Shown: positions 44,777 through 54,180, counted from the stretch's first letter. The stretch: 64,000 bases of DNA from Dyella sp. RRB7 (GCF_022761115.1 NZ_JAKWJS010000001.1:496001-560000), one strand, 5' to 3'. Made by a program: numbers and translations. The notes: generated by a model from the letters alone, not told the origin.

Positions 44777-46429
44777 ATGGAAAGCATGGCCTTCATCGTG
44801 ATCCTGCTCGCCACTGTCGTTCTCAGTTCGATCATCGCGCGGTCCTTCACGATCACCTTGCCCCTGCCGCTGATCCAGATCGCACTCGGCTGTGTCATCG
44901 CCAACGTATCGAGCTTCAGGGTGTCGCTTGAACCCGATGTGTTCTTTCTCCTGTTTCTCGCGCCACTGCTGTTTCTCGATGGATGGCGCATTCCCGGAGA
45001 GGGCTTGTTTCGGGACAAGTGGACGATCATTTCGCTGGCATTCGGCCTGGTGTTGTTCACCGTGCTTGGCGCTGGCGTGTTCATCCATTGGCTGATTCCC
45101 GCCATTTCTCTTCCCGCGGCATTCGCGCTTGCCTCCATTCTTTCGCCGACGGACACGATCGCGGTGTCGTCCGCCGCCTCTCGGGCTCCCATTCCAAGGC
45201 GATTGATGGTGATCCTGGAAGGCGAATCGCTGCTCAACGATGCCTCCGGCCTGGTGTGTTTTCGCTTTGCGGTGGCCGTCGCCATGACGGGGAATCTGGT
45301 GCTCTGGAAAGCCGCTGGCACTTTCATCTGGCTGGCGCTCGGCGGGCTTCTTGTCGGCGTCGCCACCTGCGTCGTCGCCAATACGACGAAAGACTGGGTC
45401 TCGAGGAAATTCGGCGAGGAAGTGGGCGCACAGATTCTGGTGAGCCTGATCATTCCGTTCACCGCCTACCTCATCGCCGATGCGGTCGGCGCTTCCGGCA
45501 TCCTAGCGGCTGTCGCGGCCGGCATCATGATGGGCATCGAGGAGCGTTCAGGACGCGCCTCCGCCGTCACCCGCATTCGTCGCTCCGCCGTTTGGGATGC
45601 CGTCCAATTTGCCGGGAATGGCGTGATCTTCGTGCTTCTTGGCCATCAGCTGCCCGGCATCATCGCCGGTGCGGGATCGGCCATCCAGCAGACCGACAAG
45701 CACAACGAGCTGTGGCTCATCTTCTACGTGCTAGCCATCTGCGTGGTCTTGACGGCGATTCGATCGGCCTGGGCATGGGTGACCATTCGGTTGCGTCTAG
45801 CCCTTGGGGAGAAGTGGGGACATGGCACCGCCGCAAGTGATTCGCGCCTGGTGGCGATCACCGCTTTCGCCGGTGCGCGGGGGGCGGTGACCCTTGCAGC
45901 CGCCATGACGATCCCGCTTTCCCTTCGCGATGGGACGGCGTGGCCGGCGCGCGATCTGACCATCCTTCTCGCGGCGGGCGTCATTGTCGTCTCGCTGATT
46001 TCGGCCAGCGCCGGGCTGGCTTTCGTGACCAGGCCATTCAAGGTTTCGAGGGTCAACGAACTCCAGGAGGAATGCGCAATCAGATCGATCGCCGCCCGTG
46101 CCGCGATCGACGCGATTGGCGAAGCCGTCCGCGAAAAAGAGGCTCAAGGTTCCGGCGCTGATCTCTATGTGCAGGCCGGCGAACGAATCGCCGCGGATTA
46201 TCACCGACGCATTGAGGCCAATTCGGTGACCGGCCGCGAGAGTCCTTTGGCCGCGCAGGCGGACGAGATCGAGCGAAGCCTGCGACTCATCGCGCTAGAT
46301 GCAGAGCGCCGGGAAATGTACAGCGCGGCGAGACTGGGAAGGCAGAACCAGGAACTGATCCGCGACCTCGTGTATGAGATCGATCTTCAGGAATCCCAGT
46401 TGTTTTCCCGGCGCCCGACGGCCTCATGA
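44777..46429 (+). CDS. CPA1-type Na+/H+ antiporter
   Basis: Inner-membrane monovalent cation/proton antiporter of 550 residues, about 12 helices. The signature SPTDTIAVSSAASRAPIP and LEGESLLNDASGLVCFRFAV (ion-binding Asp of the ND motif) are both present, as is GARGAVTLAAAMTIPLS. The C-terminal 130 residues form a soluble helical tail, likely regulatory (YjcE/Nha1-type). It probably serves pH and sodium balance. It is separated by 142 bp from the cyo remnant, with which it is divergent. Confidence 0.9.
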   Translation: MESMAFIVILLATVVLSSIIARSFTITLPLPLIQIALGCVIANVSSFRVSLEPDVFFLLFLAPLLFLDGWRIPGEGLFRDKWTIISLAFGLVLFTVLGAGVFIHWLIPAISLPAAFALASILSPTDTIAVSSAASRAPIPRRLMVILEGESLLNDASGLVCFRFAVAVAMTGNLVLWKAAGTFIWLALGGLLVGVATCVVANTTKDWVSRKFGEEVGAQILVSLIIPFTAYLIADAVGASGILAAVAAGIMMGIEERSGRASAVTRIRRSAVWDAVQFAGNGVIFVLLGHQLPGIIAGAGSAIQQTDKHNELWLIFYVLAICVVLTAIRSAWAWVTIRLRLALGEKWGHGTAASDSRLVAITAFAGARGAVTLAAAMTIPLSLRDGTAWPARDLTILLAAGVIVVSLISASAGLAFVTRPFKVSRVNELQEECAIRSIAARAAIDAIGEAVREKEAQGSGADLYVQAGERIAADYHRRIEANSVTGRESPLAAQADEIERSLRLIALDAERREMYSAARLGRQNQELIRDLVYEIDLQESQLFSRRPTAS

Positions 46430-46509
46430 GATCGAGATCGATGGCTGCGAAACGCTCTACCGACAGAGCACCTGCGCAGCGGATGCGACGATCCAGGCGC
46501 CTGCCATCC

Positions 46510-47094
46510 TCAGGTCCGGATGAGCCGCTCGATGGCATCGTTGGTGACTTCCCGGAAAAGCCGGGTATTGCCATAGGCACGTGCAGCCAGCATCGCACCG
46601 TAGACCAGCGATACGAACGTCTCGGCCTCGGCCTTGGCGGTTCCCTTCAACTGGAGTTGATGGTTTTCGGCGCCGGATGCGAGCACGTGTTCGAGCCACC
46701 TGGCGACGTCCTCGAAATGCGTGCGGACCTCTTGCGCCACTTCATCCGGCAACGTCGGGAGTTCCGCGCCGAGCATGCCGGCAACGCAAAAGGGGGCGCT
46801 GTCGTCCGCAATGCACTGTTCCCAATAGCCGACGTAGGCACGCAGCTGCGTCAACGGGTCGGCGCCGCTCGCCTGCAATGCGGCCATGTCGGCGTCGAAC
46901 CGCTCGCGTGATTGCTTGACCACAGCGAGCGCCAGATCGGCCTTCGCAGGGAAATGGTGATGGATGCTTGCCTTGCGAATGTCGACCGCGTCGGCAATGT
47001 CGGCATAGCTGAAACCGTTATAGCCGCGACGCATGATGAGCTGGCGCCCCGTCTCAAGGATTTTTTCGGCGGTCGTTTCACCGGTGGCCATCAT
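46510..47094 (-). CDS. TetR-family transcriptional repressor
   Basis: Regulator of 194 residues. The N-terminal helix-turn-helix (FSYADIADAVDIRKASIHHHFP) is followed by a ligand domain with a cysteine (APFCVAGMLGAELP), of the NemR/AcrR-like type. It is divergent from a secreted hydrolase gene. Two copies of CTACCNNCTAGTNGGNTG lie in the shared region, one over each predicted promoter, so the protein probably represses both itself and the hydrolase. The start may be at 47094 or 47091. Confidence 0.9.
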   Translation of the reverse strand: MMATGETTAEKILETGRQLIMRRGYNGFSYADIADAVDIRKASIHHHFPAKADLALAVVKQSRERFDADMAALQASGADPLTQLRAYVGYWEQCIADDSAPFCVAGMLGAELPTLPDEVAQEVRTHFEDVARWLEHVLASGAENHQLQLKGTAKAEAETFVSLVYGAMLAARAYGNTRLFREVTNDAIERLIRT

Positions 47095-47100
47095 GCAAAA

Positions 47101-47118
47101 CTACCATCTAGTTGGTTG
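47101..47118. promoter_or_regulatory. Candidate TetR operator 1, over the tetR-side promoter
   Basis: CTACCATCTAGTTGGTTG, a pseudo-palindrome centred on CTAG. It overlaps a -10 candidate TATCAA (47121-47116, minus) whose -35 TTGTTA is at 47144-47139 with a 17-base spacer. It lies 7 bases before the regulator start codon. Confidence 0.6.
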
Positions 47119-47180
47119 ATAAGCGGTAAGTCTATATATAACAAGGAGAAAGATCCAGGGAAAAACACTTGCAATCCATT

Positions 47181-47198
47181 CTACCTACTAGTAGGATG
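47181..47198. promoter_or_regulatory. Candidate TetR operator 2, over the hydrolase-side promoter
   Basis: CTACCTACTAGTAGGATG shares 14 of 18 positions with operator 1; its centre CCTACTAGTAGG is a perfect palindrome. It overlaps a plus-strand -10 TAGGAT (47192-47197) with a -35 TTGCAA at 47169-47174 and a 17-base spacer. Confidence 0.6.
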
Positions 47199-47259
47199 GC
47201 TTTCGCCAAATGAGCAAACACCCGTCAATCCTTCCCTATCTCATCTCTGGAGCATGCAA

Positions 47260-48030
47260 ATGAACGCCAAGTCCCGTATGACCCGTATCGCCGCCGCGCT
47301 TGCCCTTTCCTTCGCCGCCTTGGGCGCCCAGGCCACGACGACCGCGCCGGTCAAGAACATCGTGCTTGTCCATGGCTATTTCGCCGATGGCTCCGGCTGG
47401 CAGGGGGTGTCGAACATCCTGACGCGCGACGGCTACAAGGTATCCGTGGTGCAAGAACCGGAAACCTCGTTCGAGGATGACGTCAAGGCGACGACGCGGG
47501 TCATCGATGCACAGGATGGCCCCAGCATCCTGGTGGGCCATAGCTACGGTGGCGCGGTGGTGACCGAAGCCGGCAATGACGCGAAAGTGGCGGGCCTCGT
47601 CTACGTGGCGGCTTTCCAGCCGGATACGGGTGAAAGCCCCTTGGTGCTGAACAACAAGATGCCCTCCGCCACCAAGGCGATCAAGCCGACCGCCGACGGT
47701 TACCTGTACCTGGACCCAGCCCATTTCCACGAGGATTTTGCCGCCGACCTGCCCGCTGACCAGGCCAACTTCATGGCGATCTCCCAGGTCATGCCCCTGG
47801 CGCAATCCTTCGGCACGCCGATCACAGCGGCCGCGTGGAGGGCCAAGCCGAGCTGGGCGGTTGTCGCCACGGCCGACCGCGCCATCAATCCCGATCTCGA
47901 ACGCTTCATGACCAAGCGTGCCGGCAGCAAGACGGTCGAGATCAAGGCCAGCCACGCCGTCTATATTTCGCACCCTGCCGAAGTCGCCAAGCTGATCGAG
48001 CAGGCCGCCGCCGCATCCAACAAGCCATAA
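47260..48030 (+). CDS. Secreted alpha/beta hydrolase
   Basis: Alpha/beta-hydrolase of 256 residues with signal peptide (IAAALALSFAALGAQA). The oxyanion region is IVLVHGYFADGSGW, the nucleophile Ser95 lies in VGHSYGGAV, and the Asp and His are in VATADRAINPDLERF and KASHAVYISHP. It belongs to the short, lid-poor group related to salicylate-esterase-like and RsbQ-like hydrolases; the substrate is not known. The ATG at 47260 has GGAG 8 bases upstream. It is divergent from a TetR gene with paired operators between. Confidence 0.88.
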   Translation: MNAKSRMTRIAAALALSFAALGAQATTTAPVKNIVLVHGYFADGSGWQGVSNILTRDGYKVSVVQEPETSFEDDVKATTRVIDAQDGPSILVGHSYGGAVVTEAGNDAKVAGLVYVAAFQPDTGESPLVLNNKMPSATKAIKPTADGYLYLDPAHFHEDFAADLPADQANFMAISQVMPLAQSFGTPITAAAWRAKPSWAVVATADRAINPDLERFMTKRAGSKTVEIKASHAVYISHPAEVAKLIEQAAAASNKP

Positions 48031-48150
48031 CTTGCCAGGTGCGGTTCTGCATGGTGTTCATCCCCACGGGGCATGGGCCATGCTCATGCGCCGTGGGCGA
48101 TGAGGTAACTGCTCGACGCCCTTCGCCCCGGGCATCCTTCGGACCATAAG

Positions 48151-48173
48151 AAGCCCGCGGCAATCGCGGGCTT
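48151..48173 (+). terminator. Hairpin after the hydrolase gene
   Basis: AAGCCCGCG and CGCGGGCTT form a 9-bp stem with a 5-base loop, 120 bases after the hydrolase stop. The U-tract is short (TT), so efficiency is uncertain. Confidence 0.55.
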
Positions 48174-48311
48174 GGATCGAAAGATGGCAAAACAGGTGCC
48201 GGCAGCCTTCTGAACGGTGCTTACCGCCTGACACCCCGCCCGCTTTGGAAAAGGCCACGCATTCGCAACCAGCTAATATCTGGGAAACCTACAGCGAACA
48301 GCCTGTCCGCC

Positions 48312-48824
48312 ATGCATGCCTACAACATACCCGGCTGGGAAAATCTATTCGTCGCCGAAGCAGGCGCGGCGGCCGCGCTTAGCGGCCTCATCTTCGTCGC
48401 CATATCCATCAATCTCTCTCGAATACTTGAAAGCAGCATCCTGCCGAGCCGCGCCATCGAAGCGCTCTGCAAGCTCGTCACGGTGCTGATGATTTCAACC
48501 ATTGGGCTGGTCCCGGGTTTTACGCCAGTCGGGCTGGGAGCGTCCTTCCTCATCATAGGAAGTATCTCCTGGCTAATACCTACCCGCCTCCAGCTGTCAC
48601 AACTCCTGCACCAGACACAGGAGTGGAACTGGGCATCCCACAAGCAATGGATTCTGATGCGCGCCACCATGAGTCAGCTTGCATCCATTCCCTTCGTTAT
48701 TGCGGGAGTATCGCTTGTGCTCGGGCGCGGCGGCGGGCTCTACTGGCTCGTTCCTGGCGTCATTCTCTCGTTCCTCGGCGGCATGTACGGTGCGTGGATA
48801 CTTCTCATCGAAATTCTCCGCTGA
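48312..48824 (+). CDS. Uncharacterised membrane protein of 170 residues
   Basis: Predicted inner-membrane protein with four or five helices. The first helix segment FVAEAGAAAALSGLIFVAIS followed by INLSRILESSILPSRAIEAL is a recurring pattern in bacterial proteins of unknown function. It ends GLYWLVPGVILSFLGGMYGA. Nothing in the sequence suggests a catalytic role. It appears to be a single gene between the hydrolase and the convergent exporter gene. Confidence 0.75.
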   Translation: MHAYNIPGWENLFVAEAGAAAALSGLIFVAISINLSRILESSILPSRAIEALCKLVTVLMISTIGLVPGFTPVGLGASFLIIGSISWLIPTRLQLSQLLHQTQEWNWASHKQWILMRATMSQLASIPFVIAGVSLVLGRGGGLYWLVPGVILSFLGGMYGAWILLIEILR

Positions 48825-48919
48825 CGCGCGTGATGGAACGCGGGCAAACTCGATCGTCGACACCAGCATGCGACGCGCATGCCCGGTGTTTCCCCCTCAC
48901 CGAAGGCCTATGGCCGGTC

Positions 48920-50506
48920 TCAGTGCGCCGCCGCTGCATGACCGCTCGCGCGCACGCGTCGTAACAGGAAGGCCAGCGGTATCAGCGAAAGAAAGATCAG
49001 GCCGAGGATCTTGAAGTTGTCCAGATACGCGAGCATGGTCGATTGCTGCTGCAAAGCGTTCCCAACCGTCTGGATTGCCGCCTGGGCAGACTGCGTCGGG
49101 TCCATGCCTTGCTGGGCATAAAGCTGGCTGGCCTGGTCCAGCGCGCCTTGATAGACCGGATCATGCGGCGTCAGATGGGCCACGAGTACGGACTGATGGT
49201 ATTGCGCGCGACGTGCCAGCAATGCGGTAACCAAGGACGTTCCGAAACTGCCGCCCAGGTTGCGGGCGAGATTGACCAGCGCCGACGCATTGCCGATGCG
49301 CGGACCTGGTGGCACCGAACTCATCGAAATGGTGTTGATCGGCACGAAGAGGAAGGCCAGGCCCAGCGACTGGTAGATGCGATACAGCGCAATCGTGTGC
49401 TGGTCGACCCCGGTGTAAAGCGTGGTCATGTGCAGCATGGCGATGCCACCGATGGTGAATCCGATGGCGACCATCACGCGCGGGTCCATGATCGATACCA
49501 GCCGGCCGATGAAAGGCATGCATAGCAACAGCACGAAACCACCAGGCGATATGACCAGACCGGCCGCCGTGGCGGTATAGCCGAGCAGCGTCTGCGTGAA
49601 TTGCGGAATCAGCAGCGTGGTGGCCAGCAGGACAAAGCCCAGCGCAAACATCAGCACGAAGGAAATGGCGAAGTTGCGTATGCCCAGCAGTCGAATGTCG
49701 ACAATGGGGTCTTTCTCGCCCAGCTCCCATATCACGAAGCACACCAGGGAAATCGCCGAGACCAAGGTCGTGACCAGGATGAATGGCGATGCCATCCAGT
49801 CGTTCTGTTGGCCGCGGTCCAGCACCACCTGCATGGCGCCCAAGCCCAGGGCAAGCAAGGCGAAGCCGATGCCGTCGACACGAAAGCCCTGTTGGCGACG
49901 CTTCTCGCGCTGCGCGTTCAGATATTCCGGATCGCGCACAATCGAACCGGCCGCCATGATCAGGATGATGGATACCGGAATATTGATCAGGAAAACCCAG
50001 CGCCAGCTGTAATGGTCAGTGATCCAGCCACCCAGGGTGGGGCCGATCGCAGGCGCAAAGACCACCGCGATGCCGTACATGGCGAACGCCATGCCGCGCT
50101 TTGCCGGAGGCGCGGCATCCGACAGGATGGCCTGTGCGATGGGCTGCAGTCCACCGCCTGCCAGGCCCTGCAGGGCGCGAAAGAATACCAGCGCCCCCAG
50201 CGTCGGGGCCGCGCCGCACAATAGCGATGCGACGCCGAACAGCCCGATGCAAGTGAGGAAAAGCCGCTTGCGCCCGACCACCGACGAGAGCCAGCCGGTA
50301 ATCGGCAACACGATGGCGTTGGCGACCAGGTACGAGGTAAGCACCCAGGTGGCCTCGTCCTGCCCGGCCGAGAGGCTGCCGGCGATGTGCTGAAGCGCCA
50401 CGTTGGCAATGGAGATGTCGAGCACCTCCATAAAGGCCGCCATCGCCACGATGGGCGCGATCAGCCAGAAGCTGGCGCCCCCTTTCGAAGTCATTGCGGT
50501 GTTCAC
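48920..50506 (-). CDS. emrB: EmrB/QacA-type multidrug exporter (DHA2)
   Basis: Fourteen-helix MFS drug exporter of 528 residues. Motif D1 is FMEVLDISIANVALQHIAGS, motif A GWLSSVVGRKRLFL and motif C GIAVVFAPAIGPTLGGWI. It works with a membrane-fusion protein (16 bases upstream) and a NodT-type channel (same operon) to move drugs across both membranes. Translation begins at a GTG with GAGGGG upstream; an ATG at 50494 is possible. The operon is divergent from a TetR gene. Confidence 0.9.
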   Translation of the reverse strand: MNTAMTSKGGASFWLIAPIVAMAAFMEVLDISIANVALQHIAGSLSAGQDEATWVLTSYLVANAIVLPITGWLSSVVGRKRLFLTCIGLFGVASLLCGAAPTLGALVFFRALQGLAGGGLQPIAQAILSDAAPPAKRGMAFAMYGIAVVFAPAIGPTLGGWITDHYSWRWVFLINIPVSIILIMAAGSIVRDPEYLNAQREKRRQQGFRVDGIGFALLALGLGAMQVVLDRGQQNDWMASPFILVTTLVSAISLVCFVIWELGEKDPIVDIRLLGIRNFAISFVLMFALGFVLLATTLLIPQFTQTLLGYTATAAGLVISPGGFVLLLCMPFIGRLVSIMDPRVMVAIGFTIGGIAMLHMTTLYTGVDQHTIALYRIYQSLGLAFLFVPINTISMSSVPPGPRIGNASALVNLARNLGGSFGTSLVTALLARRAQYHQSVLVAHLTPHDPVYQGALDQASQLYAQQGMDPTQSAQAAIQTVGNALQQQSTMLAYLDNFKILGLIFLSLIPLAFLLRRVRASGHAAAAH

Positions 50507-50521
50507 GTTGCCCCTCTCTTC

Positions 50522-51784
50522 TCAACGTGCCGTTGACGCAACGCCGCTGCCGTCGGCGTTCTGTCCGATGGACTGGTCGCTGCCCAGGTTCTCCGCCACG
50601 ATGCGCGCGATCAGCTCATCCGCGCCGCGCTCCGCGTGGCCAAAGACATCCGTGCGGTAGGCCACTTGCGGCGCGGGTTCCGTCGCCAGCATGGGGCCGG
50701 AGCCGTCGCGCAGGGAGATGGCCACGTCCATCGATAGCCCGATGCGCAGCGGGTGCGCGCGCATGGCATCGAGGTCAGGCTGGATGCGCACCGGCACACG
50801 CTGCACGATCTTGATCCAGTTGCCGGTGGCGTTCTGCGCCGGCAGCAGCGAGAAGGCATTGCCGGTGCCCAGCCCGACGCCGATCACCTTGCCGGGGAAT
50901 TCGACGCTGCTGCCATAGAGGTCCGCATGCATGGTCACGGGCTGTCCGATGCGCACCTGATGCAGCTGGGTTTCCTTGAAATTGGCATCGACCCACATCT
51001 GCTCGATGGGAACGATCGAGAGCAATTGCGTGCCGTCGTGCACACGCTGGCCCACCTGCACGCTGCGCTGCGCGATATAGCCGGTGACCGGCGCGAGGAT
51101 GGTCGTGCGCTGCCGTGCCACATAGGCGGTACGCAAGGCTGCCTCGGCCTGCAGCACCTGCGGCTGGGTGGCCGGCGTGGTGTGCTCGATCGCCGCCTGG
51201 GCCGCCCGTAGCTGGCTTTCCGCCTGCTTCAACTGCGCTTCGTCGCTCACCATGTCGGTGTGCGAATGCTGCAGTTGCTCGATCGATACGCCCTGGCGCG
51301 GCAGCAGCTGCTTGTTGCGCGCATCGTCAAGCGTCGCTTGCGCCAACGCCTGGCGCCGCTCCACCACCATCTGCTGCAGTTGCGTTTCCGTATGGAACAG
51401 CTGGCGCGCCTGGCGCACGGCCTGCGCGAGGTTGGCCTCGGCCTGGCGCAGGGCGACGTCGGTGTCCGTGGTATCCAGTTGCACGACGGGTTGTCCCTGG
51501 CGCACCAGTTGCGTGGTATCGGCCGCGATGGACACCACCGTGCCGTCCACCTGCGGCGTCAAGGCCACGGCATTGCCCTGCACGTAGGCGTCGTCGGTTT
51601 CCTCAAACCAGCGGCCATCGAGCCACCACCAGGTGCCGTAGCACGCTCCCCCCAGCACGATGGCCAGGGCGACGACCAGCAAGGCGCGGCTGCGCCCCGT
51701 CATGCGGCTCGGGCCTGTCGCCGGAGCGCTGGTTGCGGGCAGAGGGGCCTGACCCGCTTCATCAGGTTTCGTTTCGGTTGTCAT
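50522..51784 (-). CDS. emrA: EmrA-type membrane-fusion protein
   Basis: HlyD-family periplasmic adaptor of 420 residues. An N-terminal membrane anchor (ALLVVALAIVLGGACYGTWW) is followed by the motif TDDAYVQGNAVALTPQVDG typical of EmrA, a long coiled-coil hairpin (about residues 105-215), the second lipoyl half (TILAPVTGYIAQRSVQVGQR) and a beta-barrel. It lies between the NodT-type gene (38 bases) and the emrB-type gene (15 bases) in one operon. Confidence 0.9.
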   Translation of the reverse strand: MTTETKPDEAGQAPLPATSAPATGPSRMTGRSRALLVVALAIVLGGACYGTWWWLDGRWFEETDDAYVQGNAVALTPQVDGTVVSIAADTTQLVRQGQPVVQLDTTDTDVALRQAEANLAQAVRQARQLFHTETQLQQMVVERRQALAQATLDDARNKQLLPRQGVSIEQLQHSHTDMVSDEAQLKQAESQLRAAQAAIEHTTPATQPQVLQAEAALRTAYVARQRTTILAPVTGYIAQRSVQVGQRVHDGTQLLSIVPIEQMWVDANFKETQLHQVRIGQPVTMHADLYGSSVEFPGKVIGVGLGTGNAFSLLPAQNATGNWIKIVQRVPVRIQPDLDAMRAHPLRIGLSMDVAISLRDGSGPMLATEPAPQVAYRTDVFGHAERGADELIARIVAENLGSDQSIGQNADGSGVASTAR

Positions 51785-51822
51785 GGGTCGTTACTCGTAA
51801 GAACGAATGTGAAAGCGCGCGC

Positions 51823-53337
51823 TCAACGGGCGCGCGGTGGTTCCGGTTGCTGCGCTACGTCGGCCGACCACCAGCCGCCGCCGAGGCTACGGTAGAGGCT
51901 CACGACGTCCAGCAATTGCTGGCTGCGTGCCTGGATGTCGGCAACGCTGGCCTGCTGGAACTGCGTGTTGGAGGTGAGCAGATCCAGGTAACCGGTGCTG
52001 CCGTGACTCACCTGGGCATCGACCACGCCCGAGGCGTCCCGCGCGGTGCTCATGGCCTCGTCCTGGGCGCTTACGCCGGCCGCGTCGTTCTGCAATGCCT
52101 GCAGGGTGTTGGAAACCTCCGCAAAGGCGTTGAGCACGGCGTTGCGATAGTCCGCGGCGGACGCTTGCAGCGCCGCCTTGGCGGCGTCGCGTTCCGCATG
52201 CAGGCGGCCACCTTCGAAGATCGGCTGGGTGATCCCTGCCCCCAGCGACCAGATCACCGACCCGGCCTTGAACACATCGCCCGCCACGTTGGTGGAGGTG
52301 CCGTAGGAGGCACTGAGGGTGATGCTCGGATAGAGATTGGCGGTCGCGATGCCCAGTTGGGCGGTGGCGTCATGCAGATTGGCTTCCGCCACCAGGATGT
52401 CCGGCCGCTGGCGTACCAAGTCGGACGGAAGGCTGACCGGCAGCACGGTCGGCAGACGGAAGTCCTTCATGCTGAGCGCCGGCATCTGGAACTGGCCCAC
52501 GGGTACGCCGACCAGGGTGGCCAGCGTCGCACGCGTCACCGCCAGCTGCTGCTGCAACGGCGGCAAGGTCGCGCGGGTCGCGGCGATCTGCGAGCGCAAC
52601 TGCAATAGCGCCGATCCGGCGATGGCTCCGGCGCGCTGTTGCGCCTCGAAGATGGCGAGGCGATGGGCGTCGGCATCGAGAATGGACTGGGTGGCGGCAA
52701 TCGTATCGTTGAGCGCCGCGGCCTCGATGGCCGAGGACACCACGCTCGCTTCCAGGCTTATGTACGCCGCCTGATACTGCGCGGTGGCGACATCGAGCTT
52801 GGCCGCGGCGCTTTCCACGCCGCGCCGGTTGGCGCCGGCCAGATCCAGGTCGTAGCTTGCGCCCAGGCTGGTGCTGTACAGCCCGAAGGACGACTGGAAT
52901 TGCGGCCCGCCGAGCCCAAGCTGCGCACCATTGCCCTGGTTGCGCGAGGCGTCGATGGCGGCATCGACATGGGGCAACAACGAGCCACGCTGCGCGCGCA
53001 ATTGCTCGCTGGCCTGCGTCACGCGCGCGCGCGCCTGCTCAAGGGTGGGGCTGCCGGCCAGCGCCTGCTGAATCAGCGCGTCGGTCGCCGTCGAGCCGAA
53101 TATCCGAAACCAATCGCGTTGAATGGCGTCGCCGACCGCGAATGACGGTGCCGTGGCCTGCGGGCCAGGCACCACGTAACTGTCAACGGCGGGTGCCACC
53201 GGCCGGTGGAAATCAGGACCCGCCGTACAGCCAGCAAGCACCAGGGCGGTTCCCAGCGACATGGCGGCCAAGCCGGCCCTTGCCTTAGTTTGGCGACGAC
53301 CATGCGCCGTGCCGCCGGGGCGTTTCTGTGGTTTCAT
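51823..53337 (-). CDS. NodT-type outer-membrane efflux lipoprotein
   Basis: Outer-membrane channel of about 504 residues, TolC/NodT type. The lipobox LAGC (signal segment MSLGTALVLAGCTAGPDF) gives an acylated N-terminal Cys, followed by FHRPVAPAVDSYV and two channel repeats (ALIQQALAGSPTLEQARARV; QLGIATANLYPSITLSASYG). The start is an ATG at 53337 or 53343; neither has a good ribosome site. The perfect 22-bp palindrome begins 12 bases upstream, so a bound repressor would block this promoter. It is the first gene of the pump operon. Confidence 0.88.
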   Translation of the reverse strand: MKPQKRPGGTAHGRRQTKARAGLAAMSLGTALVLAGCTAGPDFHRPVAPAVDSYVVPGPQATAPSFAVGDAIQRDWFRIFGSTATDALIQQALAGSPTLEQARARVTQASEQLRAQRGSLLPHVDAAIDASRNQGNGAQLGLGGPQFQSSFGLYSTSLGASYDLDLAGANRRGVESAAAKLDVATAQYQAAYISLEASVVSSAIEAAALNDTIAATQSILDADAHRLAIFEAQQRAGAIAGSALLQLRSQIAATRATLPPLQQQLAVTRATLATLVGVPVGQFQMPALSMKDFRLPTVLPVSLPSDLVRQRPDILVAEANLHDATAQLGIATANLYPSITLSASYGTSTNVAGDVFKAGSVIWSLGAGITQPIFEGGRLHAERDAAKAALQASAADYRNAVLNAFAEVSNTLQALQNDAAGVSAQDEAMSTARDASGVVDAQVSHGSTGYLDLLTSNTQFQQASVADIQARSQQLLDVVSLYRSLGGGWWSADVAQQPEPPRAR

Positions 53338-53348
53338 GGGCATCACGA

Positions 53349-53370
53349 TGTATGTATGTACATACATACA
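53349..53370. promoter_or_regulatory. Perfect 22-bp palindromic TetR operator
   Basis: TGTATGTATGT followed by its exact reverse complement, all 11 pairs matched. It lies between the divergent pump operon and TetR gene. A -10-like GATAAT for the TetR gene follows at 53381-53386. The form matches operators of AcrR/TtgR-type regulators. Confidence 0.8.
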
Positions 53371-53416
53371 GCATAGGCGCGATAATGGGCCAATGCAAGT
53401 CACCCCAGGGAATCCG

Positions 53417-54028
53417 ATGCGCCGCCGGGATCGCCAATCCACCGAAGCCGCTCTTATCAAGGCCGCCATGGCCGAATTCGTCAACAAGGGCTATGACGCC
53501 GCCACCACCCGTGGCATCGCAGACGCGGCGGGTTGCTCGGAAGTACTGATCCAGCGCTATTTCAACGGCAAGGAGGGACTGCTGCTGGCGGTCATGCGCG
53601 ACGCGCAGACCGAGGCTGGGCTGGCCGAATTCATGCAACGCCCGCTCTGTGCCACGCTTTTCGACGAGGCCCGGGATTTGATGACGAAGGCCATGGAAAG
53701 CTTCGAGGCGAAGTCGGGACCGATGCGCATTGCCCTATCCCGCGCCATGCACGACAGCGCCTTCAGCGAGGATCTCGCCAAGATCTCGGTTCGCAACGAA
53801 CTCAAGCGCGGCCTGCGCCAGCGCCTGATTCGTTATCAGCGCGAAGGCATGATGGATGCTGACGTCGACATCAACGCCGCCGTGGAGCTGCTGTTGACCA
53901 TGAACTTCCAGATCGGATTCATCTACCCCGTGCTTCTGCAAGCGACACACACCAAGCAACGACGCCTGATCGAACAATTCGCCGCCGCATTCGCCAAGGC
54001 CATGGCACCGAGTGACGCCAGCGCGTGA
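53417..54028 (+). CDS. TetR-family regulator of the NodT-EmrAB pump
   Basis: Regulator of 203 residues. The N-terminal helix-turn-helix (TTRGIADAAGCSEVLIQRYF) begins about residue 35, followed by a helical ligand domain. The start at 53417 has AGGGA at good spacing; an ATG at 53393 without a good site would add 8 residues. It is divergent from the pump operon, with the perfect palindrome 46 bases before its start, so it probably represses the pump and itself until a drug-like ligand binds. Confidence 0.9.
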   Translation: MRRRDRQSTEAALIKAAMAEFVNKGYDAATTRGIADAAGCSEVLIQRYFNGKEGLLLAVMRDAQTEAGLAEFMQRPLCATLFDEARDLMTKAMESFEAKSGPMRIALSRAMHDSAFSEDLAKISVRNELKRGLRQRLIRYQREGMMDADVDINAAVELLLTMNFQIGFIYPVLLQATHTKQRRLIEQFAAAFAKAMAPSDASA

Positions 54029-54120
54029 GTTTACCGCTGGGCCGGCTGAGGCAAATGACGCGGGATAGCTGACAGGAAAGATACCCTTCGCAGCAGCAAC
54101 CATCACCTTCTGCGGCGCAA

Positions 54121-54147
54121 AAAAGGCCACGAAAATCGTGGCCTTTT
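54121..54147. terminator. Bidirectional rho-independent terminator
   Basis: AAAAGGCCACGA and TCGTGGCCTTTT form a perfect 12-bp stem around AAA, between the convergent TetR and ssb genes; the A and T runs serve both directions. Confidence 0.88.
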
Positions 54148-54180
54148 GGACAAACGCAACAATGTAGTCGCTGGTAAAAA

